DNA of 64,000 nt from Topomyia yanbarensis (taxonomy: Eukaryota > Arthropoda > Insecta > Diptera > Culicidae). Made by a program: the position numbers and the translations under genes. This document shows, piece by piece, positions 23,205 through 34,278 of this stretch. Numbering within the stretch: the stretch's first letter is position 1; each line of letters starts with the position of its first letter. The stretch is from assembly GCF_030247195.1 (NCBI RefSeq), contig NC_080671.1, forward strand, positions 34,322,343 to 34,386,342, in the 5' to 3' direction. The notes below the pieces were generated by a model. It did no database searches and was not told the DNA's origin. It saw only the letters and a list, made by a program, of their open reading frames with translations.

Positions 23205-23217
23205 GATCATAAGGATC

Positions 23218-23318
23218 TGTTCTGCACATTGCTTGTGTCTAGAAATTACGCGAGTATCCCATCCTCGTCGCCAATGTTATATTCCAGACCCAAGACGCCA
23301 GATAGGACCGAAAGTGAC
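23218..23318 (-). promoter_or_regulatory. possible LTR end and primer-binding site remnant
   Basis: The minus strand reads GGAATATAACAT then TGGCGACGAGGATGGG at about 23255-23285. The gypsy element at 25970-34504 has the very similar TGGCGACGAGGAAAAAG directly inside its 5' LTR. A related block at 21774-21835 shares GAGGATCTGTTCTGCA and TCTAGAAATTAC with 23211-23250. This suggests remnants of a second Ty3/gypsy element. Confidence 0.35.
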
Positions 23319-23330
23319 TCACTGAATGAT

Positions 23331-23495
23331 TTTTTTATTTCGATTATAGAGGTTTTAACCTTAAGGTCATTCGCATCTTCGGGGTCGAAAAATCTCTTAT
23401 TTCTTATTTCTTACCCTATGTGCAGAGTAGGGACTCGAACCCAGGTGCGCTGCGTACAAGTCAATCGATTTACCAACTTCGCTACGCCCACCCCT
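23331..23495 (-). mobile_element. Feilai-like SINE, copy 2
   Basis: Reads in reverse as the copy at 3186: poly(T), TTATAGAGGTTTTAACCTTA, then the complement of the B box (CTCGAACCC) at about 23432-23440 and of the A box (ACTTCGCTACGCC) near 23476-23488. The 12-bp TCACTGAATGAT flanks it on both sides (23319-23330 and 23496-23507). It interrupts old retrotransposon sequence. Confidence 0.85.
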
Positions 23496-23507
23496 TCACT
23501 GAATGAT

Positions 23508-24003
23508 GATTTATTAGCAATCCATTTCTTAGCCTACTTGATCATATCTGTAGACACTACAAAAACAAACTACTCTACGCACCCATGAGGGACAAACTCC
23601 TACGTGTAAGTATTGTAATCCGACTGCACATCATGGACAACCGCGGAAGATGCATAGAGAAATGCATCTCAACCGATCGTTAGCTCATCTACGGCAAACC
23701 AATCCAAAACAGAAATTTCAATACCAATACCTGAACCACAAACAGTGGCCAAATTTTGGGGCAGCTGTTCAGACCATAACGACAACCGTAAAAATAGCGT
23801 CCAGTACCCGACAATCAAATGTAAGCAACATCGGCAATAAAGGTAATAACTATTACGACAGATTTACGCTGGTCAACAATAAGTGCAAGCGGGGAAGAAC
23901 ATCTGATCGCGAAACAATATGTAAACATATTGTAAACAAATAAAAGATCCACGGGTCCGTTAAGCTACCGCTATGAGCCGTGTCAAACAAAAGGAATTAA
24001 AAA
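23508..24003 (+). pseudogene. second copy of the ORF1-only LINE, 5'-truncated
   Basis: From about 23567 the sequence matches the first copy: ACGCACCCATGAGGGACAAA, CAATACCAATACCTGAACCA, GTAAGCAACATCGGCAATAA, and the 3' end AAGATCCACGGGTCCGTTAA then ATGAGCCGTGTCAAACAAAA and poly(A) at about 23995-24002. Deletions and frameshifts remove much of the C-terminal half. It retains CAA where copy 1 has the stop TAA. The exact 5' break is not fixed. Confidence 0.7.
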
Positions 24004-24269
24004 AACTTATTCAAAACAATTTACCTTGAGAATCGAAAATTTCGATTCAACGGAAATTTACTAAATAAAAGTCTTGAAATATAAAATTTTCTCGAGCACA
24101 TTTCTTGAAAACAAAAATCTTTCTTGGGAACGAACTGAACTGCTTTACATAATACCAAACATTGCCAGTGGTTTAGGGCTTTCTACTAAATCGTCGTGAA
24201 GAAAAAGGTCCACACAAACGTTGCTTTTAAACTATGAAGCCACTTTTCGATGTTTTTAAATATTTTCTT
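24004..24269. other. no supported feature
   Basis: AT-rich and noncoding by eye. Confidence 0.45.
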
Positions 24270-24420
24270 TTAGTTTTTGTTTATAAAGGTTTTAACCTTA
24301 GGGTTATTCACTACTTTTCGGATTGGAAAAATCTCTAATCCTATGTAAGGGGTCGGGAATCGAAACCAAGTGAGCAGCGTCCATGGCAATCGATTTACCA
24401 ACTACGCTCTGCCCGGTCCA
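24270..24420 (-). mobile_element. Feilai-like SINE, copy 3
   Basis: The reverse of the SINE body is visible (AAAGGTTTTAACCTTAGGGT, AAAAATCTCTAATCCTA, GGTCGGGAATCGAAACC, ATTTACCAACTACGCTCTGC). It is more diverged than copy 2. The target duplication is uncertain. Confidence 0.75.
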
Positions 24421-24935
24421 TTTTTTAAAAAAATAACCATCTCGGGTTATTAAGAACTCCAAGCTTTGGGTAGTTCCCATTTGTATTCGGCTTCCAACAG
24501 TTTTTTTGGGTAACCGGGCCCTTTGGGTCCTATTGAAGACTACGTCCTTGCACCTAAAATCCGTCGGGTATGTTTCTATTACTTTTGGGTAAGATTCTAT
24601 TGTCTTTTTGGTAACAGACCAGGTAATTGCGCATTGCAGTATTAAACTCATATTACCGTAAAGGTAGTAAATGGTGGAATGACGTATTTCGATAGCTGTA
24701 CATTTATGTGCATCACACAACCACACTTTTTCAGTATGTGTCAACCTCGGCTCTGTTTGTATGTAGGATAATTCGGTCGATTTCTATGATAGTATCAGTA
24801 TCGAGTCAAGTCAACTGGTATTCTGGCGGATTTTAGCCCGAATTCAGGCTGGTATCTGATCAAGTATTGGCAGAAAACATCCGGAATTACGGTTTTTTTT
24901 TACTGGGCAGGTTGGATAGAGAAGTAAAAATTTTA
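24421..24935. other. no supported gene
   Basis: A 146-codon minus-strand frame at 24304-24744 begins in unrelated DNA and ends inside the SINE; I see no domain in it. The word ATTACCGTAAAGGTA here (about 24651) recurs at about 34584. Confidence 0.4.
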
Positions 24936-24939
24936 GATA

Positions 24940-25640
24940 ATTTACGGATCCGGCCTAGTCTTCGGATCTGGACCAGTTTCCTCCAAATCCGAAAATCCCG
25001 GATCCGGATTAGTTCCAGGAATCGGACCAGTTTCCAGATCCGGGCAAGTTCCCGGTTCAAAACCAGTTCCCCGAGCAAATACTCATGGGTTCAAATACCA
25101 CATAGCCCCTTGAAAAGACCTTAAACATCCGTGCCAAAATTCACAACCATCAAGACACCATAAAATGGTCTCGATAACCCATAAATACACCAACAAATGG
25201 TGATGATGTTTTCATGGGTTGAACCCATTTAAAACACCCATGTCAAACCCCATGAGCATGGGGGTATTATGGGCTTTTCGTTTGCTCGGGTCCCGGATGT
25301 GAACCAGTATCCGCATCTAGACCAGCACCCGGATCCGGACCAGTCCCTAGATCTAGCCCATCCCCTTCCCGAGCTACACCGTTTGTTGACTAGCAGGTTC
25401 TGCAACACAATTCGTTGAAATGAAATGTACATCAACCATTATTCAACTGATTTAGTAACCAAAAAAGCGCACCAGCAAAAGTTAATGGTTATGCAACAAA
25501 CCGCGGCCATTGCATGTTGCAAGTGTTGCTTGGGTTACCAGGTCCGGACCTGAACCAGGCCCAGACTTGGCGCTTAGATCCAGACAAGTGTCTGAATCCG
25601 GACCCTCGGTTCGGATACATGGATCTAAACCATAGGTCTT
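24940..25640 (+). repeat. degenerate minisatellite, unit about GATCCGGACCAGTTCCCG
   Basis: Units of roughly 18 bp (ATCCGGATTAGTTCCAGG, ATCGGACCAGTTTCCAGA, ATCCGGACCAGTCCCTAG) run from about 24945 to 25075, resume at about 25290-25375, and again at about 25538-25630. The three blocks are separated by a MITE (25071-25289) and by about 150 bp of unrelated DNA (about 25385-25535). The array predates both interruptions. Confidence 0.7.
25071..25289. mobile_element. MITE inside the minisatellite
   Basis: The segment begins CCGAGCAAATACTCATGGG and ends with TTTGCTCGG, giving 9-bp terminal inverted repeats CCGAGCAAA/TTTGCTCGG. Subterminal CCCATG and CATGGG words are repeated in both orientations. 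It splits an array of 18-bp units that continue on both sides, which fixes it as an insertion. The superfamily is not clear because the duplication is lost in the repeat. Confidence 0.6.
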
Positions 25641-25964
25641 GCTTCCGTACATGTTCATGTTTCGAGCAATTGCTACCTTGCTGTTAACGTCCGTGATAGA
25701 AAAGAAATTTAAATTTAACAGCGACCGAACCCACCACTATCCCGCGTCGGTTTTTTCTGACTATGCTCTGAAGCTAGCCGATAGTGAGCCCATTTTCAAA
25801 TACAGAATATGTCGTGTAGAGAAAATCGAAACTCGTCTTTATCCACATTGTGTTCGCTTTGCTTGACGTGCAAAACAATGATACTACACACTCCCAAACA
25901 ATCTGACGCGTTAATATTTATTGTATAAGAATTGATGAAACATGAGTGCGACGCAGAGAGGATT
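25641..25964. other. no supported gene
   Basis: A 75-codon frame (25639-25866) has no motif. The 5-bp TGAAT at 25965-25969 is the left target duplication of the following gypsy element. Confidence 0.4.
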
Positions 25965-25969
25965 TGAAT

Positions 25970-26195
25970 TAAACTATATATCACAAGGCGGAATTGATAA
26001 AGCGGACTTAGCGCGGAGCGAACACTTTAAAGGTTTTCGGTATGTTTTAACCACAACTTTACTCGTAGGCAGTTCGTTTGTAAAAGAGACCTGCTCTCGT
26101 CTATTTGGTTGTTTTATGATAGGCTACACCGTTATCGGTGTTATGATTTTTGACAGCGCAGAAACGCTGGTATAAAAACTTATCTAGATCTAACA
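25970..26195 (-). repeat. gypsy 3' LTR (226 bp)
   Basis: Base-for-base identical by eye to 34279-34504 (offset 8309). In element orientation it starts TGTTAGATCTAGATAAG and ends TATATAGTTTA. The word TTTTTATACCAG near its start may hold a TATA-like signal. Confidence 0.93.
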
Positions 26196-26210
26196 GCTCT
26201 TCCCCTTCCG
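26196..26210 (-). promoter_or_regulatory. polypurine tract
   Basis: In element orientation GGAAGGGGAAGAGC lies directly against the start of the 3' LTR, the position where plus-strand DNA synthesis is primed in LTR retrotransposons. Confidence 0.7.
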
Positions 26211-26332
26211 ATTGAGCTTGAGCTCATTCCATTTAAAAATCGACAGTAATCAATTTTTTACAATTATTACATTTATATAATTTCAAATTCATTATTTAAT
26301 ACTATCTGAAAGAACAGTAATTCTTTATATAA

Positions 26333-27040
26333 CTATTTTTTTAAATAAACATTATCACTTTTCAAATTATTTGAACGGATTCTTTTTGATCGCCGCAAAT
26401 CTGGTGGAGTAGAGTTCCCCTCTGCGACATGTTTCCTTTTCCAATTCATCCTTTGATCCTCCGGTGGAAATCCGTAAAATTCATCTTCGCTTTCTTCAGT
26501 ACGAAGTCCCGTGTTCCGATTCGTTACCTCCGTAGAAATAACCACGTTAGGCCGAACAAACTCCCTCTCCTTCCTAGAAGTTCGAAGTTGGCTTCGATGT
26601 GCCATGACCTCTACGCTTCCAACATGTATCTGAAATGTATTGTGAGAGTACTTTTTAGTGAATGTCGCTTTTAACCATCTAGCCTGATTGTGGGGGTTGT
26701 GATTTTTATACCACACTTCCTCACCCTCGATCAGACTATCCAAAGGGTCAACCGACACCTTCGGAAGACAACCAACATTAATTGGCTGCCCAGTGTCCTC
26801 ATTTGAAGTAGGTGTAGTATGAGTGTTAGTGGAAGGAATCATTAGTTGTTTTTTATATTGCTTTTTTGGATTAATCAAATCTATCAATGTTTTTGGTTTA
26901 TATGCAAATATTCTCTCAGACGGAAAATGTCCATCTGTTGTCGCACAATAATTTCTATAATTAATTAAAAATAAGCTTATTTGGTCTTCTAAATCCAACT
27001 CTTTAATTTCTTGGTCCAGTAAATATTTTTTACATTTCTT
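26333..27040 (-). pseudogene. gypsy pol C-terminal part (integrase end)
   Basis: This is the continuation of gag-pol after the insertion. The frame picks up at KKCKKYLLDQEIKELDLED (about 27040-26985), runs through NYRNYCATTDGHFPSE, the usual integrase region after the DDE core, and ends YLKK at 26333. The segment GEEVWYKNHNPHNQARWLKA resembles the GPY/F-type module found near the end of gypsy integrases. The first in-frame ATG is at about 26998 but is internal to the original protein. Without the insertion, the last residues before it (AKDILK) would join directly to KCKKY. The fragment cannot be translated as part of pol in its present state. Confidence 0.85.
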
Positions 27041-29594
27041 ATAAAAGAAATGTATAGAATTCGCTCAAACTTACAAGATTTTTTCCGAGGCCCGGAGGGC
27101 CGAGTCTTATATACCAATCGACTCAGCTCGACGATTTGGGACAATGTCTGTGTGTGTGTGTGTGTGTGTGTGTCTGTGTGTGTGTGTGTATGTAACGGAC
27201 AAATTCTCATTCGTGTTTCTCAGCAATGGCTAAACCGATCTTATCCAAACCAATTTTAAATGAAAGAACTAAAAAACAGTATGAACGCTATTAATTTGTT
27301 TTTGATTCTGATGTTTAGTTTCCAAGATATGAATGTTTGAATGCGTAAAAATGGCGTTTTTTGCAGTTTTTTTAAATTATCTGCCGAAATTGACATTATA
27401 GATTAACAATTTATATGTTTTTAGACAACTTTAACAAATACCTTTCGAACAAGCTATAGATTGTTGAAATCGGACTATTATCAAAAGAGATATTTAACAT
27501 TAAAGGCGGACGAAAGATTTTTATCATTTCCCATTGCCAGAAATATGACCAAAAACATGTAATCTATTATTAACGCCAAAACGGCTTATTTTAGGTCAAT
27601 AGTATCTTCGGAGAATTTAATGGCGGCAATATGCCCTTTCTTTTGGTATTGTGCTTTTGCTGATTAATCTCCCTATGAGTGAGATATTTTCACAAATTTT
27701 CTTGGAAGTGATTATATCGAAATGATGTCTTCAGCAAATTTGTAGCTCTTACTTTTGCGAATAACTTTACTAAAGACTTTAAATATCTATTTTGAATACT
27801 TTAAAAGTTATGGCTTGTTGGTTGTTGATTACTCTTTCTCGCCTATTTATTGTTCAATATAGTAATAATCCATTGAAATAAGCTAAACATTATTTCGATA
27901 AAACGAATTTTGTATTTCATTTTACTATCTACAACCGCTAGAAATAATCACCGAACACTTCCAAGTTATCTGGAAGGAACTTGATAATTTATCAGTGCAA
28001 AAATGTTCATTTTTGCGAACCTTCTGACTGCAATTTTTCTAACTTATAACCATCGGATCGATCTGAAACATATCGGAAAATGGAAAGCGAAATAAATAAC
28101 TCCAAGCAACGGCGTAGCCAAGAGAAGGTTTTGGGGTTTAACACCATACAACCCCCCCCACCAAACCAAAAAAATAAATTGGATTGAAGTTGAAAATTTA
28201 TTGATGCAGACTGATTTAATTCAATATTACAATAACAATTATCTGATCCGTAGATTGATAACCTGTTGTTGTAAACATCATGAGGACTTTTGATAAATTG
28301 TCGGAATGGGGTCCTTCCTGATATGTAACTGATCTATTGGTCTTGATTTCACAGTTGTCTAATAGCATCAATATCAAATTCCTGCCTGAAAACATTCCAA
28401 TAGAAAATTCAGAGTTGATTACAATAATAATCCTCAGATTTCTTTTCAAATTGAGCTCGCTTTTGTAGAGATGTACTGTAATAAGGGTCTTTATTTAATA
28501 GGAAGTGAAGTTGAAATTGATTTAATGTCTATGAAACATAGACAAAAAAATGCATAACTTTCAAAATTTGCTAAAAATGTTTTTGCCTTTCTCATTCACT
28601 CTAAAATTCGTCAATCCAATCGCGACCGGGAGGGCCGAGTGTCATATGCCAATCGACTCAGTTCGTCGAGTTCGGAAAATGTCTGTGTGTGTATGTATGT
28701 GTGTGTATGTGGAAAAAATGTGAACATACCGGCCCGGAGCGAGTATGCAGTGAGGGGTTGCTACTTTAAAATTAAAACTAGTTTAAAATTTCTTAACAAG
28801 TTGAAAGTTTTATGCAGGACCCGGATCTTTCTAAATGATCCGCCGCTGGTTTCAAGCGATGTTTCAGTATCACATAGTATCTCAAGATCGTGGCTGTCGA
28901 TCCATTGTTCGTATGTGAAAATTGTACTGAACATGTAATATTCATTTCCACCATTGTATTGAACATAACCAGCCATGGAATCGTAGTCTGGATAAATGAG
29001 AAAAGCACAATTGCACCATTAGGTGGATTAAAACGGGTTTTTATTTTGGAAATGCGCCAAGTTGAGACGAAAACGTAATATGATTAATAACGAGGATAAC
29101 ACTTTCCGAATGTAGAGAGAAATTTATGAAAAATGACGATTTACATTCGACTCTAGCAGGTCCTGATCGATTTTGATGAGAATTTTATTTTTGTTGTATG
29201 ACCAATTATATGTATAGGCTAAATGTTTTTTTTTTTGACTCAGTACAATATACATAACCCCTTTAGGAAAATTCAGTTTTCCCACCACAATGCATTGATT
29301 GAGGAATTTAGATGTTTTATTAACAGAGCATTAGCAATAATTCGTTTGTATGTCTATATAATGGGTCATTTTTTCGCTTTCCCATTGATTTGGTTTGAGA
29401 TTTCTAGCACTGATGTTGTCCTATGCTGATTTAAGCGATTCTCTGAGTCTTGCCACTATCCCATGTAGTATGTGTTATCAAAAACATCGCGAAGCATCAA
29501 GTTCTAAATGTTCTCAAACGATATAATATCCGAAGAGAGTGATAAGAGTTATAAGAAATGTCTCATCACACTGTTAGGTGGATTAAAAGCGTTT
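27041..29594. mobile_element. composite noncoding repeat inserted in gypsy pol
   Basis: This 2.55-kb block breaks the integrase frame. It contains at least two units of the Aedes-type repeat seen at 1-1417. One begins CGAGGCCCGGAGGGCCGAG near 27088 with a TG microsatellite at 27146-27190 and the GATTAATCTCCCTATGAGTG module at about 27672. A second begins TTTGCCTTTCTCATTCAC near 28583 with GGGAGGGCCGAGTGTCATAT at 28630 and ends CAATTGCACCATTAGGTGG near 29010. A third terminus, CTGTTAGGTGGATTAAAAGC, adjoins pol at 29574-29594. Frames inside, including one of 99 codons, are not genes. The target duplication is ambiguous because both junctions are A/T runs. Confidence 0.75.
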
Positions 29595-32500
29595 TTAGTA
29601 TATCCTTTGCTGTTCTTACCAATCTTTCAGCCTGACCATTACTAGCAGGATTATATGGTGGGCTTTTCATAACTTTTATTCCTTGTCTTTCAAGAAAATT
29701 TACAAAAGCATAAGAGTTGAATGGTGGACCTCCATCAGATACTAATACATCTGGTAACCCGAATCGTGCAAAAAATGCTACCAGTTTCTTTAAGACTTTA
29801 TTGCAATCAGTACCTCTTTTCATCCATTCAACTTCTAGCCATTTAGAATAACTGTCAACCATTAGCAGAAAGGTATGATGAGAAAAATGAAAGAAATCAA
29901 TATGTATTCTACTAAATGGTCTAGTAGTAGGTATCCATTTGGAAGTTATGTTCTGTTTAGGAACTACAGCCATGCCATTACAAGCATCACAGTTAGCTGC
30001 ATATTGTTCAATATTCTTATTTATTCCAAACCAATATACTGTCCGTCTGGCTAATTGTTTCATTTTGATTATACCTGCATGGTTGGCATGTAAAAGTTTC
30101 AAAATTCCTCCTTGCAATTTTTGCGGTATTATTACTCTGTCTTTATACAACAAACATTCGTCGACAATCTCTAAATCCTGTTGATTTGAAAAAACATCAA
30201 CAAGACGCTTGTCAATTCTTTTAGGCCAACCATTGCGCATGAATACAATTATATTCTGTAGAAATTGATCATTCTTTGTCTCATTAGCTATCTTGACGAA
30301 ATCCATTGGAAATTCTTGGCTGTAATTGATACTTTTAATCAAATCAGCGTCCAGCTCATTTGGTACCGCCTGCTCCAAAGGGAATCGCGAACAAAAATCA
30401 GCGTTACCCATTTTTGCAGAAGGCCTATACTGTATATCAAATTCATAAATAGATAACTCCAAAATATAGCGTTGAAGTCTTGTTACAAAAATTGCATTTT
30501 TCCCTTCCTTTCCGAAAATCCCTACTAGTGGTTTGTGATCAGTAAATACACTAAATTTTTGTCCATATAGATATTTGTGAAACTTTTTGATTGTGCACAC
30601 TAAAGCTAAAGCTTCTAAATGAAGAATAGGGTATGATTTTTGAGCATTGTTTAAAGAAAAAGATGTAAAGCAAATGGATTTTTCCACACCTTCCACTGTA
30701 TGAGCAATTACGCCACCTAAACCGTAACCAGAAGCATCAGACACAACAATCAAGGGTTTTCTTGGGTCATAGAACTCCAAGAAATCTGTCGCCAAAAGAG
30801 CCTTTTTACTTTCTATGAAGGCTTTGTCACAGTTATCATCCCACATAAATTGTACTCCATCTTTCAAAAGATTGTACAAGTAATACAACTTAGAAGACAA
30901 ATGTGGAATGAATTTGTTATAATAATTTATCAACCCTAAAAATGATTTAAGTTCTGTAACATTTGTAGGTATTTTAGCATTCTGAATTGTCAAAACTTTG
31001 TCCGGGCATGGCGAAAGACCCTTTTCACTGATTAAGTGTCCAAGATAATTTAGTTCTGTTACAAAAAATTTGCATTTGTCTATGTTTACTTTAATGTTTG
31101 CTTTTTCTAATCTTTCCAAAACCAAATGAAGTTTCCTGATACAGTCATTCATATCAGTTCCAGCAATCAAAACATCATCCAAATAGCAAAACACATTATC
31201 TATTCCTTCTAAAACTTGATCCATTACCTGCTGAAATATAGCTGCACTAGAAGAAGCTCCTTGGGGTAATCTATTGTAAGTATATAACCCTTTAATGGTG
31301 TTAATGACCATAAACTTTCTAGACCTTGTTGACAACGATAATTGTGTATAAGCTCCTTCTAGATCTAAAGCGCAAAATATTTTGCAACCTGATAAACTAG
31401 CGAATAAATCTTGTGCGACCGGTAATGGATAAGTATTCGGAATGATACATTTATTGATTGAGACTTTGCAATCAATAACTAGCCTTATATCATTATTTTT
31501 TTTTATTACAATTACTATAGGAGAGGCCCATTCACTTGTTTTCACTGGAGTAATAACCTTTTCTTTCTCCAATTTGTCAAGATAATTTAAAACTTTTTCC
31601 CTTAATCTATAAGGAACGTCATAAGTCTTTTTAAAAATAGGAATACCCTCTTTCAAAATCAAATCGGCTTCATAACCGATAATCGGAGTAGTAAAATCTT
31701 TCTTAAAAACATTGGCGAACTTCTTTTTGACCTCTTGAACTATCATTCCTTTGCGTTCGTCATCAGAAAAAACATTATTAATTGAAAATTTACTCGAGAA
31801 AAACTGCCTCCAGTCTGGGAAAAACACATCCAACCATGGGCGTCCGAGCAAAGGAATGAACGCATTAGTACAATTTAGTACTAACAGCTTTAAAATTGCT
31901 TCTTTTTCCCTCAATTTAACTTTAACATTTGCTTCACCCTCAATCTTCAGCTTGGCCCCATTGACAACAATCAACTGTTTGGAAGAATTTAATAAGGGAA
32001 TACTAAAAGACGACAAATATTGTTCTTTCCCTATAACTGTAACGGAAGACCCACAATCTACTTCCATTGTCAGTGGTTTACCTTCCACTTCCATTTCAAT
32101 TAAACAAGGATTGCTAATATTGTTAATAGAAGAAACATGCATGCATTGAAGTTCACCTGAAAAGTCCTTCTCGTCGTCGCTGTCTGTCTCCGTCCTCATC
32201 CTGTGAAAAAGATCACCCAGGCTGTTCACTTCTGGCCCCGCTGAAATCACAGAGTTTACTGCATCTTTCCTAAGACTTTTTAATTTAAAACATTTGCGCT
32301 TAAGATGTCCTCTTTTTCCACAAAAATCGCAAGAACGGGTTTCATACCGCTGCTCATCTCGACTTCTTCTATAGTCAGCTGGTTGGAATCGCACATGCTT
32401 TTCCCAATATCTGCCTTCTCTCGGCCCAGCATGACTATGGGTATTATAGGGCTTGTACCCTAAACGGCTTTTTATGGAACCTCTGCTTCCCCCTGCTTGA

Positions 32501-33144
32501 GGGCTCTGGTTCAGATTTCTAGCTCTGTCATATGTAACAGCAAGTTTTTCTAAAGCAGACCCACATTTCCTGCTTTCCGATTGCTTTAGTGCAGCAATTT
32601 GTTCATCACCAGCACCAATACCCAGAGTTTTCGCATTATTCCCAGCTAATTCCCAAGTCGCTATTATTTTTTCAGCGGAATCTAATGTCAATTTTGACTC
32701 ATTTAGTAATGTTTTTTGCAATTGTACATCCCGTAACCCAGCTACAATACGCTCTCGGGATGCTGCCTCTTTAAAGGTCCCAAAATTACAGAATTCTGCC
32801 TGGAGCTTTACTGCCAGAACAAAATCTTCAGCAGATTCTCCCGGGTTTTGCTTTCTATTATTAAACTTGTACCTTTGAATCAGTTCAGATTCCGTCTTAT
32901 CAAAGCGAGATTTAAGTTTATCAATCATTGTCTCATAGGATACATCCGACAAATTAGTCGTGGGAAACAGCAGCTTCAATTCGGAAAATACAATTGGCCC
33001 ACTCAAGGTAATAAAATGAGCTTTTTTTGCTTGCTCTTTCACATTGTTCATGTCAAAAAAGTATCCCAATCGTTCAACCCAGTTAGCGAAAGAAGAACCC
33101 CTGCGATATGGTTCAATCATGGCTGCCATATTCATCTGCGCCAT
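29595..33144 (-). pseudogene. Ty3/gypsy gag-pol polyprotein, broken in integrase
   Basis: The frame is open from 33144 (first ATG, MAQMNMAAM; a TTG 15 bases upstream also extends it) to the insertion. A few insert-coded residues (to 29566) follow. Counted from that upstream TTG: gag about 1-270; zinc knuckle C277-x2-C280-x4-H285-x4-C290; protease motif VDCGSSVTV with D368; RT with LPQGASSSAA at 632-641 and YLDD at 659-662; RNase H with VVSDAS (D808), E849 and FTDHKPL (D874); integrase HHCC (H1024, H1027, C1057, C1060) and core D1088, D1142, E1178 with 35 residues between the last two. Gag and pol are fused in one frame with no stop or frameshift between them. The protease triplet is DCG where DTG or DSG is usual. 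The proteins would form cytoplasmic particles and copy and integrate element RNA. Confidence 0.92.
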
Positions 33145-33397
33145 TTTGAATTTGCACAAAAATTATCACAAAGAAAATTCTAAAAAAACGTGAACAATGC
33201 AAACAATAGTAAAAATAGGAATAATGTAACTCACCAATAAAACTTTTCAACGGCGCCAACAATAGCGACCCAGCTTACTTTCAGCACCAGCAATCAGCAG
33301 TACCACGTTTTCCTCGTCAGCCAATCAGCCACGAAAATCCTGTTAATTAAACAAAAGAACACTCTTAGTACAATTGTCAAAAAAAATATTTCTACTA

Positions 33398-33850
33398 GAA
33401 ATGGGTCCAGTACCCTACAATTTTGTAACCATAAATGAATATCACACTATTGAAATATTTCATGAAGGGGAAAAAAACACTTGGTCCGAAATATGTGCAC
33501 CACCCTAGAAAAAATTCAACCAACAATTCGTTAATCAGAATCAATATCACTCTTGAAAAAATTGGTTGTTTTTTTTTAAAAAATTTCAATGAAAAACACA
33601 TGGTCCGAAATACGTGTACTACCCTAGAAATAATCAACCAACAATTTGTTACCACTCTTGAAACAATTTGGTTTTGCTTTAAAAATTTTCCCAAAAAAAA
33701 CACTTGATCCGAAATATGCGCACTACCCTAGAAAATTTAATCCAACATCCTAAAGTAACACAAAATGAATCAATATCACATTGTTGGAATAACTTATTTT
33801 CTTAAATTTTTTGCATAAAAACACTTAGTTCAAAATATGTGCATTACCGT
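33398..33850 (-). repeat. tandem array in the gypsy leader, unit about 105-120 bp
   Basis: The plus-strand word CACTTGGTCCGAAATATG followed by a CACC/CACTACCCTAGAAA core recurs at about 33481, 33600, 33704 and 33825 (spacings 119, 104 and 121), with a partial unit at about 33398. Each is followed by AACCAACAAT- and ATCACTCTTGAA-like words. Leader arrays of this kind are known in some insect LTR elements. Confidence 0.75.
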
Positions 33851-34261
33851 AGAAAAAAAAACCGACGCTACGAACCAAAATGGTTAGCGAAATAATTTAA
33901 CTTTTTTTTCCAAACTTGATTTTTATTTAATTTGCACTTTTTCTCGTTCAGTGTACTTACGTTTGCTGCAAGGAATTTTGCAAATCCGAACAGAAATTCG
34001 AGTAAACAAAATTCCTCAAATAAACCTCCGTTTCCGAAAAATACCTGCCGCTCCAGCGAATCCACTGGCAAAAAGCAATTCCTTTGCCGGCAGTTGCGTA
34101 CCGACGGTCCAATCTGCGATGAATCCTGGGGTGATTTTCCCTCGTCTGGGAGCGTCGAAGATGGCGTCCAGCCAAGCGTCCTGTGAATGCCTGCAGCAAC
34201 TTTCTATTGCTTTTATTCTCACTACACTCGCGGAACGTTTTTTTTTCTTCACACGCGCACC

Positions 34262-34278
34262 TTTTTCCTCGTCGCCAC
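34262..34278 (-). promoter_or_regulatory. gypsy primer-binding site
   Basis: The bases directly inside the 5' LTR read GTGGCGACGAGGAAAAA in element orientation. The position and the TGGCG start are typical of a site pairing with a tRNA 3' end. The tRNA was not identified. The same TGGCGACGAGGA occurs at about 23260-23285. Confidence 0.6.

Larger units (their letters stand above)
33160..34278 (-). other. gypsy 5' leader
   Basis: This is untranslated leader between the 5' LTR and gag. On the minus strand a splice-donor-like sequence TTTTATTGGTGAGT lies at about 33233-33246, 90 bases upstream of gag. A tandem array fills 33398-33850. The portion next to the LTR (about 33950-34250) has short frames on both strands without domain matches. 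Confidence 0.6.

Noticed and set aside
24304..24744. 146-codon minus-strand frame
   Set aside because: It ends inside a SINE and shows no domain or conserved-looking segment.
27041..29594. env gene of the gypsy element
   Set aside because: The block is noncoding repeat with microsatellite; pol continues after it, so it is an insertion, not a third gene.
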